Positions 47,237-58,933 of a stretch of DNA of 64,000 nt are shown here, piece after piece. Numbering within the stretch: position 1 is the stretch's first letter; the number at the start of each line of letters is the position of its first letter. The DNA comes from Rhabditoides inermis (Eukaryota > Nematoda > Chromadorea > Rhabditida > Rhabditidae): the NCBI GenBank assembly GCA_963966185.1, contig CAWZYM010000395.1, forward strand, positions 496,001 through 560,000, written 5' to 3'. Under the pieces are notes generated by a model. It searched no databases and was not told the origin of the DNA. It saw nothing but the letters and a program-made list of their open reading frames with translations. A program made the translations under genes and the position numbers.

Positions 47237-49999
47237 TAACACCATACGTTTTTCCTCCAAATTAGCATTTTTTTTCTCCAATTTAGCACCAAATTAGCAA
47301 ATAAGTGACACGTTCAAGACAAAAGAACACGGGGAAAAACACGAGAAAAGCTTGGCATGCAATTGTAATGTAAGACCACAATTTATTTAATAAATACAGT
47401 CACGTCATAATACATAGTCACGTCATAATAGACGAAAAATACAAAATTTACCTTGTAAAAAGAGCAGCTGCAGCTGCAAATCCTTGAACTACACTCCACA
47501 AGACTAAAGACTAAAGATATTCTCATAAACTGCACAAGCGACGTGTTGTACATGAGGAACCAGACATACGCCACCATGGAGTAAGCAGATCTCGTAGTAC
47601 AGTACAGCATGCGACAGTAGTTGTAAAGTAGTAGTACATGATGCTTCAAGTCTCCCATTAGATGAGAATAAAGAATGAACGGAAATATCCATCCACGTAC
47701 AGGTTGACATAATTCAGCGACTGTGTCAGCAGCCCGCTGTCGACTACAACGAATATGTACATAATACATCAATAAATAATCAACGTCATACAGCAACAAT
47801 CCCATTAATTAAAATACTTTGCACACCACACTCGCCGTGCGAAACATGCCACGAAGAAAGTGACAAATGAGAGTGGCCGGCAGAAGCAGACGAACGTCGG
47901 CGATCGAGAATGAGAGCGAGAATGAAAGCGTTCCAATTCGGGAAACTCTCTAACGGAATGGTACGAAACTCTACTTAGTCCCATAGCGTTTTTTTGACCA
48001 CACATTCCAACATCACTCATATTTTCAACAATTCATGCACGTCTATAGAATTGACAGTACTTTGCGGACTCGGTGAATAAGAGAGTATTGTGAGAGATCT
48101 ATGCTCTCTTGTTCATATGATCGCCTATTTGTTGTGATTCAGATTCGATATGAGCGAGGCGAGAGCAGTTCAGATATATTTTGATTGATATTTCTTATTT
48201 GTGATTGCATTTATTTATGCGATCCGGGTGTTCGATCGTAGCTGATTCCGATAAGTAAAAGCAATCCCTCCGACACGTTGTCCATCCGTTATTGAAAAGT
48301 CCTTGTGCAGACGTCATATTTTTTTAAATTCGAGAAACGTAGTTTCAACAACCTGAATTTGCAGCTTGCAGCTTGTAATATGATGTTTTGAAATTGTTTT
48401 TCCAAGCCCTTTATTGTTAGTATGAGCGAGGCGAAAGCATGGAGTTCATGAAAAATGGATTCAGTTTGTACATCAACTATTGCTACAATGTTTTAAGTGA
48501 TTATAGTGTTTACTGTGTTACTACTCTCTAAATCATTTATTATTAAGTACAATTAATATTTTATGGTAATGACAAGTCCACTTTATTGATGATATTCACG
48601 CGTAGATTTCAAATGGCGACAAAACATCTGAATTAGTGATCACGTTCTCGTCGTCTTCCTTTCGGGCGTTTGTCGTAGGGTAATCGAAATTCTTTTCACA
48701 CTCGCTCCTCGATATATTGGCAATTACTCTCCGCCTGTCGCCATCCATTACTATTTGCAGGCTGTTCTTCGAAGCTGCCTCCTGCGAGATTCATTTTCAC
48801 CTCACTCCCTCCCGCTTCACCCCCACACCTCCACTATTCTTTCACATTTCACAATCGCTATGTGTACATTGAGTGCGTCATTTGAAGAGTGTGCACGTGT
48901 GTATGTATGGGGGTAATGTGAGTGGGTGCGTGATGGAAGGAGTAGATGGCGTGAGCCGAGCGTGGCAAGCCGGCATATGCAAGTGGAAGGGAGTGAGCGG
49001 GTGAGAGTTCTGTGCCCCATCTCCTCTCGAATTTCCTCTCACAGCTCACATCGATTGCCCATATTTTACTCGAGTATACTGGCGAGTAATCTCGGGAAGA
49101 GTGTCCCCGTCCGGGCGTCTCGCAACTTGCCGTCGTCTCTTTCCACACACACACACACACCGCGACTTTCACTCTCCCACGCCTATCCTCTTCCTAGATC
49201 TGCACATCTCATTTCTGATTGCACTCTGACTCGCGAGAGAGAGAGAGAGAGGCTTTTGAGCCCTGCCTTCCGACTTCTTGCATCTCCCTTTTTTGGAAGT
49301 ATGCGTGCAGTGTATGCAGCTAAGCTTGTCAGAAGGGGAATTAGGAGGAGGGCGGAGGGCCGAGAAAGAGACGTCGAGACGTCGTCCACCCAACATCACT
49401 ACCACGCTCCGATCACACACCCATACCTTCTCCTCTCACGTCGACGCACCTCAATTATTCGCGCCTCTTATTAATGTATTCATTCGAGGTGCGCTCGATT
49501 AGGTTCTTTGTGTATGTATTAGGCGGGCGAGAATAGCGGGCGCCACCCAGCAGTCTCATTCCTATCATTCGCATCCCCCCTCATCACTCACTCCCTTTCA
49601 ATTTTCAATACCACTATACACTATACAAACTCCTATGTAGATTGATTCCCGCCCCGTTCTTTTTTCACATTTCGCGATGATTGCATTATTCCGCGGCTAT
49701 TGTTTTGCGTCGCATTTTCATATGCCACCCACCCGCACCTGTGCTATTATACCCACCTACATATATAACCGCAAACACACACAATGATACAAGTAGACGT
49801 GTGGTGTTGTAGTGTGTGTGTGTGTGTCAGAGTGTGCATGTGAGGGGAGGGAGGGGGGGGGGGGGGAGTGTGTGGTGTGTGGAGGGGGGAGTATCCGCCG
49901 CGTCTCATCGCTCGCCCCGCCCTCCCTGCCTATAGCTGGCTGCATCGATCCCGCACTCGTCCCCCTCCCGATCCGATCCCCCTTCCCCTCCTTCCCCCA
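47237..49999. other. Mostly A/T-rich intergenic DNA
   Basis: Includes an 18-bp tandem pair (AGTCACGTCATAATA-type) at 47397-47431, a possible upstream exon near 47690-47745, A/T-rich DNA at 48100-48600, and the presumed promoter region of the synaptotagmin gene with GT repeats and a 14-G run. Confidence 0.45.
49853..49866 (+). repeat. Run of 14 G
   Basis: Homopolymer 134 bp upstream of the synaptotagmin ATG, following a (GT)n tract at 49812-49827. Prone to length variation or sequencing error. Confidence 0.85.
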
Positions 50000-52710
50000 A
50001 TGATCGCGTCGTGGTTCGGCAGCGGGGCGAGCAGCCCGGCCGCCACACCGCGCACCCCTTCCGACAAGCCCGCCTGTGAGAACCAGCCACCAACACCACC
50101 AGTTCACCTACACCACTAACACCACTGAGCACCAGCCGCTTCCGCACTTTCTCTTGCTTCGCACACACACTCTGTCGCACACTCTGTCGCTGTTCGCTGG
50201 CGGGCCTTGCCGTTCTCATTGATCACTTGCAGCCATGTCCTCCACACCCACCACCGCCAAGAAGAAGGAGGAGGAGAAGGAGAAGAAGTTCCTCGGACGG
50301 CTCTCCTACAAACTCGACTACGACTTTGACAAGAACGCGGTGAGTGCGTGGGTGTGTAGTAGTGTGTGTATTGTGGATGGATGGCGGCATGCATTCGCCA
50401 GTCAACGCCGCGCGCTTCCCAGTGTCTCCTGTCGTTCCCATGTCGTCTACTCTTTCAGCTCATATATAAATGCCCGTCTGTCTCTCAGCTGAGTATCGAT
50501 TACCCGCCCTGTGAATATGCCAGCTAGTGGGGCACGAAGAAAACACATACACACAAACAATACGTGGAATGGTGGGGTGGGTCTCGCGAGTCAAGCAATA
50601 AGAAGCCCGAAATATGTGCTTCTCCGGCGTCCCGCCTTTCCCTTCCCCTTCCTCGCTCTCCTGCTATCTCACGGATGCGCATTAAAGTAATCATGACGCG
50701 TTCTGGCCTCGAGGCATATAATATGGTTGCTATAGATGAAGGAATGATTTGGATGAGACACAGACGAGTGAGCCGGCTCAGTAGCGTTGCACAAAAATGT
50801 GGAAGTTGCCGTGTTGGACACTCTTATCTGTCTCCATCCATCCATGGCAGTGTGTGTGTGTGTGTGTGGTTGGGTGGATGTGTATGTGTGTGCTCTTGGA
50901 TTGGGAGACGGCCAGAGTGGAGGCGCGCTCGTTTGAATTGCTTCATCGCGGCGGGCCCGCCGCATTGCCATTTTTGGCATTTCTGGCCTCATTACGCGGC
51001 TATTCGAGAGGCGCATCTCTGTGGAGGCACGCGATGCATACATGCAACAACCAATCGGCCCCCAGGCCCAGTTATTCGCATTTCACAGTCGGCCGCGCAC
51101 GCTGGGGAACGAGAGGCAAGAGAGGGGTAAACACGGATGAGTGTGTGTGGTTTCAGCTGACATGCCTGGTGATACAAGCGGAGGAGTTGCCAGCGATGGA
51201 CCTCGGAGGCACCTCCGACCCCTACGTCAAACTCTTCCTCCTACCCGACAAAAAGAAAAAGTTCCAAACAAAGGTGAGCCGAGTGTGCAAGCGCAGTGCA
51301 TAGTCTTTGTTGCAGGTGCAACGCAAGTCGCTCAATCCCGTGTTCAATGAGAGCTTCACATTCAAAGTGAGTGAATTGGCCTTTGCTTCGCGGCTGTGTA
51401 CAATGCTTTATTGGATGTCGGGTGTCATTTGCTGGGCGGCTGTCGCGCGTGCCATGAATTGCCATGTCTCTCTTTATATGGAGTGCTCGGGGGATGGTTC
51501 GGCTGAATGGGAGACACGGAATGCAATATGCAATATGCGCACAGCACACACACATACACTCGCATGAAGAGGCAATGGGGGATGGATACATGCGAGAGCT
51601 AGCTGTCCATAATCCAATCCCGGCACACGCGACACTACAATCTCTACAATCCCCTTTTCAGGTGCCCTTCAATGAAATCGCCGGTCAAACACTCGTGCTG
51701 AACGTATTTGATTTTGATAGATTCGGCAAGCATGACCAGGTACGCGTTGTTAATACTTGTTATCTTATTCTTTTGTGTTCAGATCGGTCAAATCAGTATT
51801 CCCCTCGGTAAGATTGACTTGGCGACTACATTGGAACAGACGTCGTTGATAGAGAGCCCGCCGGTGAGTCTCTTACCCCCTCTCTCTTTCTTCATTTCTC
51901 ATTTCTCTGTTTTCCGAAATGAGGTGTGCCTTACTACACACACACCCCTCTCGCTAGTGTTGCCAAAAACAAATTATTGTCACATCACACACCGGGGTGA
52001 AAAACAAGGAATCGTATGATGAATGTGGGTGTGTTGCTTGCAGGAGAACCGCTTGGGTGAGGTGTGTCTGGCGCTGCGGTACGTACCGAACAAGAACAAG
52101 CTGTCTGTGGTGGTGATGGAGTGCAAGAACCTCAAGAAGATGGACGTACTCGGACTGTCAGGTCGGTGCCTGCTGCACACACACACACATAATCCAATCT
52201 CCCCCCCCCCCCCTCCTCTCTCTCTCTCTTCTCCCTCCGCCTATAAACATAATTCCCCCCTCCTCCGCTTTTTTCTCATAGTGGACGCATGCTAATTAGC
52301 GAGAATGCATCCCGCATCGATCCGCACTCCAAAAGGGTTTCCCCCGTCTTTTTATGCCCTCTATACGAGTACTCCACCTCCCTCCTTCCTTCCTCCCTTC
52401 CAGTCTCTCTCTCTCTCTCTTTCTCTCTCTCTCCCTCTTCCTATACCTCTCGCAAGTACTCTATATTCAACTAACAGAACGGGGTTGACTTGACAATGGG
52501 TGTTTGTTCTAAGCTACCTTCGATAATAAAAAAAAACGAATACGAAGTAGATCAACGTGAAACGAATACGAAGTAGATCAACGTGCAACACTTCTTTTGA
52601 ATCTTTGGTGTTTGATGTATAGTCGTACTTACATAATTCCGGGGTTATGTTGGTAATGTATGCTAGTAGGCAGCTATTCCCACCGGAATCTCTCGAAAAG
52701 CCACCCCTAA

Positions 52711-52745
<35 letters not shown>

Positions 52746-53754
52746 CCACTTTCTCTCTCTATTTCTCGCACTCACGTAGGCTATAAGTATGGAGCGAAAC
52801 GCAGAAATGGCGAGCCAATTACCCTATAGCAAACACTGAGTAACACGATATTTTCGAAATGCACTGCGCTCACATCGTTATGTTTATTATCTTTTGAAAG
52901 TACTTCCTAGTATAGGCGGTTGCTTTGTACTGATTGTCTCCTTAGAATAAAAGTACTGAAGCTGTTTTATTGACATGAGACATAAGCTAACTCCACTTCA
53001 GGTAGATGATGGGTACATGAAGTAAGTCATTTCAAAATGAGGAAAAGTACCTCTTTCAGAAACGACATTTGCGGAACTCTGTAGCGCAGCAACAATCAGT
53101 ACTAAAGAGAGTGGCGTAGTCCTTCTTTCCCACCTTCCTATCGAATTATCGTCATATCTTATTTGCAAAACAATTGTTTGTAAGCAGGAAATGAGGCGAG
53201 ACATTTGATTTCATGAAATTAGGAATTTCGTTACGCAGTAATTACATAAAAAGAACAGCAATATGGATTGTGATAACAGAAGAATTAACAGAAGAAAATG
53301 TATTGGTAACTTGTTTCAGATCCGTACGTGAAGATCTACTTAATGATGCAAAACAAGCGGTTGGAAAAAAAGAAGACGACAATCAAGATGAAAACACTCA
53401 ATCCCTACTATAACGAGAGCTTTTCTTTCGATGTGACCCCTGAAAAAATGCAGGTGAGAAATATTGAACAGAGAAAGAGAGTTGGTCCGTTTGTAAACAT
53501 GATTGACTCCATTGTAGCGAGTCCACTTGCACGTCACGGTTTCCGACTACGATAGAGTGGGTTCTAACGAAAGGATCGGACAGGTACAATATAATTAAAT
53601 CAATAATGTTTTAATACTAACGTGCGCATCTCTACAGGTAATAATCGGGGGCGGAGCGTCGGGGGCGGGGCTGAAGCAGTGGAACGACATGCTGGCGACG
53701 CCGCGACGATCGGTCGCGCAGTGGCACACGCTGGAACCCTTCAACGACGACTAG
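50000..53754 (+). CDS. Synaptotagmin with two C2 domains and no transmembrane segment
   Basis: Calcium sensor for membrane fusion (family role). Ten in-frame exons: 50000-50075, 50233-50339, 51157-51273, 51316-51366, 51662-51739, 51783-51863, 52044-52161, 53320-53453, 53518-53583 and 53638-53754 (314 aa). A short Ser/Pro/Lys N-terminus (1-45) leads straight into C2A at [19 protein letters not shown]2A keeps its calcium Asp residues (D76, D82, D134, D136, D142). C2B begins near 172 and carries the polybasic [13 protein letters not shown] strand, MDVLGLSDPYVK (D204, D210) and [13 protein letters not shown], where the usual final Asp is Glu (E272). The C-terminus [10 protein letters not shown] is typical. 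No membrane helix is encoded, so it is either a soluble-type synaptotagmin or an isoform whose anchor exon I missed upstream. The amnionless-like gene starts 320 bp downstream on the same strand. Confidence 0.88.
52534..52585 (+). repeat. Tandem duplication, 26-bp unit x 2
   Basis: Two exact copies (AAACGAATACGAAGTAGATC and the next six bases) inside synaptotagmin intron 7. Confidence 0.9.
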
Positions 53755-54073
53755 CCAGTGACTGGCGCTCAATCCAAGCACGCAACACAGTCATAATCAT
53801 CACAAAGTGTACATACCGATCCCCGCCCTCCCTCCCTTCTCCACGATATCGATCCCACTCGCTGATCATATCGATTTCTGCCATCGATTCCGCGCGCGCT
53901 CTCTCCCGTTCTCGTCTCTTGTCTCAACTCACTCACATTCCACTCTTTCCACCTGTCGCATTGATTGGATGACACCGATAAATCTATATAAACAATCCGC
54001 GTTGATCGAAGCTGTGAGGGGGGCTACTGTTGTTTATGTGTTGTGTCAGTGTATCTGGGAGTGCGGTGTGCTG

Positions 54074-56260
54074 ATGTCACCCCTGTATTTTTTCTCTCTG
54101 CCATTTCTGGTGTCAGCCAGCCAAGTGTTCATATTTTCTGAGAATGTCAACGTGGCGAATTCGAATAACTGGCACGGCCACCAACCACCCTGTGCCAATG
54201 ATCGAATCAGGTAAATTGTTTACTTAGATTTAGATTGTTTACTTGTTGTTATTGATATACAATGATATATGTCAAAATACATTTTTTTTTATTTCCATAA
54301 CCATGTGATCAGTTTAAAGGTAGTGTACCCTCTGATTCTGGTCGTACGAGTTGCTATTACCAGTTCATTACTTATTATTTGTTAGTTACAATTCCATAAC
54401 ATGGAAGTTTAAAATGGAAAAATAACAATTTTTAAAATATAAAAATTTATTTAAAGTTTGATGTTTACCGGCAATTGTGTGCACAAGTGTGCACGCCCGC
54501 AAAACTTATGTTCACCGACTGCGGTTACATCACCGAACTGACCGGAGCACCTCGTTTGGTTCGCACATAAAATGCTTTCAAATGGTTTTATGGTTTGTTT
54601 TGATGTTCAAATATCATTCCAAATCAAAATAAATTTAGAAAAAAAACATATATTAACAAAATTAAACATGTTCGCCAAACTTTCATAAAATCGAAGTTTT
54701 CATGTTTCTTTCACGTTTGAAGCGTATTTGCATAAGGTTAATGATATTTTCAAGGGATAGTATAATGACCAATTATGTTTCTAATAATGAGATTGAACAA
54801 ATAAACAACACAAATTGCAAATTTGAAGTCATGCGTTCAGAGGGTACACTACCTTTAACCTGTATCACCATAAAATAATAACGTGTTGATAATATGATAT
54901 TATGATTGACGTTCATGATACATTAGTCATTAGTCAACACGAAAGCGGTGCGAGCAGAATTATTTTGACAAACTGACCACAATTAGTAGTTTACAACAAA
55001 GATTTGTTGCCTTTTCAGGACAGATGCTATGTCTGAGATAGTAATGATGATCGACCAAGACTTCCAGGTGAGTTGTTATTCTGGTACTTACTCTTACTAG
55101 TGGAAACGCGTCTATCTGCGCTGTCTTCATGTAGGGACGAGCGATGGTTGATTTGAGACCTCAAAACTCATTACGTTTACGTTTACGTGGCTTTAGTTTC
55201 TCAAATTCATCTAGAATATTATATATGTAATCAGTAAAACTCATGTTTAATTCAACTTCTTCTTTTTTATTTACATTATGTCGTTGGTAAACATTCACAT
55301 TCATCTAGCTAAAGTCCTCTCAAGTTCTCCAGGAGCAACATTTGCACGCAAACCAGAGCATCGAACTCTGGCGGCTTTAGTATGTACATTACAATTTGGG
55401 ATGTTTGAGTTTGAGAGCGACTAGTGCATAGACCATTTTTGTGCAGGAAAACTTCAAGAGAAATCGCGGGAACTTTTCTAGTTCTAGTTCTAAACAGACA
55501 TACAGGCATACGGACTTTTTCCATATATAAGGTGTTTATTAGGTGTTTGTTCTTGAGAATCATGGTGCATAAGAATAGCACCAAAATGAAATTGCAGACC
55601 TTTTTATCAAAAAGTATTTCAGTTTTCCAAACTGGAGCTGCCGGACAACGGAGTAGTGTTTCTGGAGAAGGCGACGACGGTGAACGAGAGGGGCGAGTGG
55701 CAGACGTGTCAGCGGGACGGGGCAGATGGTAAGGGCACTCGCACCGAGCTGACATTTGTGAGAGACAGCACGTTCTTTGCAGACGCGTTCTTCTCCCCGC
55801 AGCGTCCGTTCCTCTCGCTTCGCGCCCCCTCCGCGTGGGTTATCGCAGGAGACAAGCCGACACTGCACATGAACATGGTGCCGGGAGAACTCGTGAGTAC
55901 CGTAACCTATAGAGGCTACTGTAATGATGTCTTACTGTCTCACTATTACTGTCTTCTACTGTACTGTCTTCTAGTACTGTCTGTCTTCTTCGGAGTACTG
56001 TATTGCAGGATGACGTGCTGATCTTCCCGGCCACAGCCGTTCAGCTCTCCATCGACGACCCCATCACCGTGCGCCGCCTCAACTTCTCCGGTCGGGTGTG
56101 TGTCACATACTATACGTTTATGACACCAAGTACACACATCATCAATACAAACGCGAAACGAAACAAACACATAATAATCTCACAACTTGGGGCGCTCGAG
56201 TCGCAAAGCTCATTTTTGGGAAACGGGGGGGGACACTGTACAATCACGCATATGACATGA
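54074..56260 (+). CDS. AMN: Amnionless-domain protein, N-terminal domain only
   Basis: Amnionless anchors and traffics cubilin at epithelial surfaces (family knowledge). Five in-frame exons: 54074-54210, 55019-55067, 55623-55728, 55783-55892 and 56009-56260 (217 aa). Signal peptide MSPLYFFSLPFLVSASQ. The mature part follows amnionless closely: NVANSNNWHGHQPPCANDRI (family: xVAANWSQNRTPCAGG), LELPDNGVVFLEKATTV, WVIAGDKPTLHMNMVPGELD and DDVLIFPATAVQLSID (family: HDDVFFPPSASFRV), then VRRLNFSGR. After GR the frame runs into a low-quality tail and stops at 56260. A GTGTGT at 56096 could be a donor, but no plausible further exon fits before the convergent glb-33 gene. The Cys-rich region, transmembrane helix and cytosolic tail of the approximately 450-aa vertebrate protein are absent. 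Confidence 0.7.
54318..54854. mobile_element. MITE with TTAA target duplication in amnionless intron 1
   Basis: Inverted ends AGGTAGTGTACCCTCTGA and its reverse complement bound 537 bp of A/T-rich, non-coding DNA. TTAA flanks both sides (54314-54317 and 54855-54858), as expected for piggyBac-type insertion. Because the TTAA is continuous with the inverted repeat, other boundaries remain possible. Confidence 0.65.
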
Positions 56261-56323
56261 TTAGAAGAGGGAAGCGGTACTCGTAGGTGGGTACCCGTGT
56301 CTATGGGAAGGGAGAGGAGGGGA

Positions 56324-56973
56324 CTAGGCGTGCGAGGGTATGCTGTGCAGGTTGTCCACGTGTATCCATGTGCCCATCTTCATCTCTCGGATGAGGAACG
56401 CGATGAATGTGCCCCACACATCCAGGGCAGCCAGCCGCTCCTCCTCACTCCCGAACTCGCACTCGGATATGATGCCCAGAGTCGCCGACTGAAACCGGCA
56501 AAATGAGCATCACATTACGTATTTACAGCTTCTAATACATAATTGATAAAACACAGTCTCACCTTGAACTCCTTCCACACGGCGCCGTTGATGATGACTC
56601 TGTGATGGAGGTGGACACTGCCGACCCGGCGGATGCGAGCGATTATCAGCTGGAAAGGAGATGGGGTGTGTGGGTGACCGAGTTGCCTACCTGCTCGCTC
56701 TGTCCCTCCTGCATGGCGGCGATGATCTCTCCGATGAAGGAAGTGATTCTGTCGGCGACCTCCTGGTACTTTGTGTTAGTGATGAGGTCGAAGCTCCTTC
56801 GGGGACACGCGAGCAGGGCGGTCATCTCGGCGTCGCACTCGGCCGACTGCTGGCGGAACACGTCAAAGAGGGCGGGGTGCTTGCGAAGCATCGAGTACAA
56901 CACGCGCAGACCGATCTGGCCGCCCGTCATCGCCTGCGCAGCCTGCCACGATCTCAACAGGCTTATTGAACCT

Positions 56974-57007
<34 letters not shown>

Positions 57008-57887
57008 CCCCTCTCTCCTTACCTGGCCAACACAGATAGCCTATCGAGACTCATCTGTCCAGAGTCGCACACTGTTTTCTTCCTTTTCATCGTCTTCCGA
57101 TCGATGATCTTGGAATTGAGCCACGATGCACCCTGAAATGCAAATCCCATTTATATATTCTGCATGCACACAAACTATTATATATTACTACATACTTCCC
57201 ATTCAAGTCTCATTATATATTTACCAAAATTGCATCACATCATCCGTAAGTGCAGGCGCATTTATAGTAGTAGCGAAATGTAGCCATCATATTTGCGCAA
57301 TAACAAGATTTACTCGGAATAATGTCCCCCATAAAACGTGACGGCGAGCGCGCCTTCACATACAAATTCCCAAGTATGTATTCTTTCGAGTACGCTTAAA
57401 TGTACTTGGAGAGGATATGTCGGATTGTAGGAGAGCGAAATCTCCCACTTTGTACTCGCAATCACATGAGTAGCATGCACTAGCAAGTGCAGTATGCGAA
57501 AACATGTCTATATATGTATCCGAGTGCAAGATACTAGACAAATTGGTCCTCATATTCGATCTCAAGTCACAGTACATTTCGGCTCATCAGACATTAGAAC
57601 AACTAGGATTTATGGGAATGAGGAGAGTGTCTGTGAGCTCACCTTGATGAAAATGAGGCAATTGGTGGCTGAGTTGAGTAGAATGAGAAAGTTGGATATG
57701 TCGATGAGGTAAATGAAGTTATTCAGAGCCATGAAATGCTCCATCATATCCAGCTGCAATCAGTCGCGGTCAGTTCGGTTTGCTACCGTACTCCACTCAC
57801 CCCAAACGTGAGCGATCGGAATACCAGAAACTTGGCGACGAGCATAATGCTGAGTAGTGTCTGGATATTCTCTCTGAAACGAGGTTA

Positions 57888-57928
<41 letters not shown>

Positions 57929-58706
57929 TCGATGTGAATCGTTCTAGCAGGTTCTCTGGCCACTGGAACAGCTTCCGACGGGAGCGGTTCGAGCCGCGCA
58001 GGTAGAACACTGTGAAGGCGGACACAACTGCAACGGATACTGTACATTCCGTTTCACTCCCTCGGTGTACCGAATATGAACGCGTTTGGTCCGATGGAGG
58101 TGAACACCATGCGGAGGATGGTGCGGTACATCTTGTACATGTTGTTCTTCCGCAGCCGAGTCACGACCAGCTGCAATTTACATAGCCATTGTATGCCATC
58201 TCACGTGCTCTTCCCCCCTCTCTCTCATCCGCGACCTTTCCCGGAATAATTGCGTTTGTTGTTCATTTTGCAAACGCTGGCGGCGCGTTGTGAAAATGCG
58301 CTTGGTCAATTGGTCATCTGATGGAAATGAAAGAAGGGTGTGGAAGAAGGGCAAGCATCACACATCTGGGTGTGATCATCTCTCCCTCTCCCTCTCTCTC
58401 CCTCTCTCCCTCTCTCTCTCTCTCCCCACTTCCAATCCCTCGCTGCCGTCCTGTCGCATGCATGCCTGGAGGGCGAGTTCGAAGAAGACGGGAATGTTGA
58501 GGAAGACTGCGAAGAAGGACACGGCGAGCGGCATCCTCAAACAAATCAGTTATCTTTTTGCCCCTTTTCCCTCTTTCCCTTGTATTTGTATCCTCTCCCC
58601 TCTCCACACCTGAACAAGCGTCGGTAGTTACTGCAGTAGACAAACGAGAGCGAGGAGATGCGGCGGTCGGATCGGAACGAGTGCACAGCCACCGCCGTCC
58701 TGCAAC

Positions 58707-58801
<95 letters not shown>

Positions 58802-58879
58802 CACAGAGGGCAAACAGTGCATGTGTTGTTGCATGGATGCGCCTCGAGTGGCTGACAGGAGCAGCATGGGTGTGGAGTG

Positions 58880-58933
<54 letters not shown>

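Noticed and set aside
47383..47805. 140-aa hydrophobic minus-strand frame as a membrane protein
   Set aside because: Composition follows A/T-rich, Tyr/Cys-biased DNA without helix periodicity, motifs or initiation context. Only a short part near 47690-47745 looks coding, and in another frame.
57023..57753. Reading the globin part as a separate gene starting at 57020 or later
   Set aside because: The TM7 exon and the linker exon join in frame with good splice sites, and no promoter or initiator Met is needed; the fusion matches a known nematode architecture.
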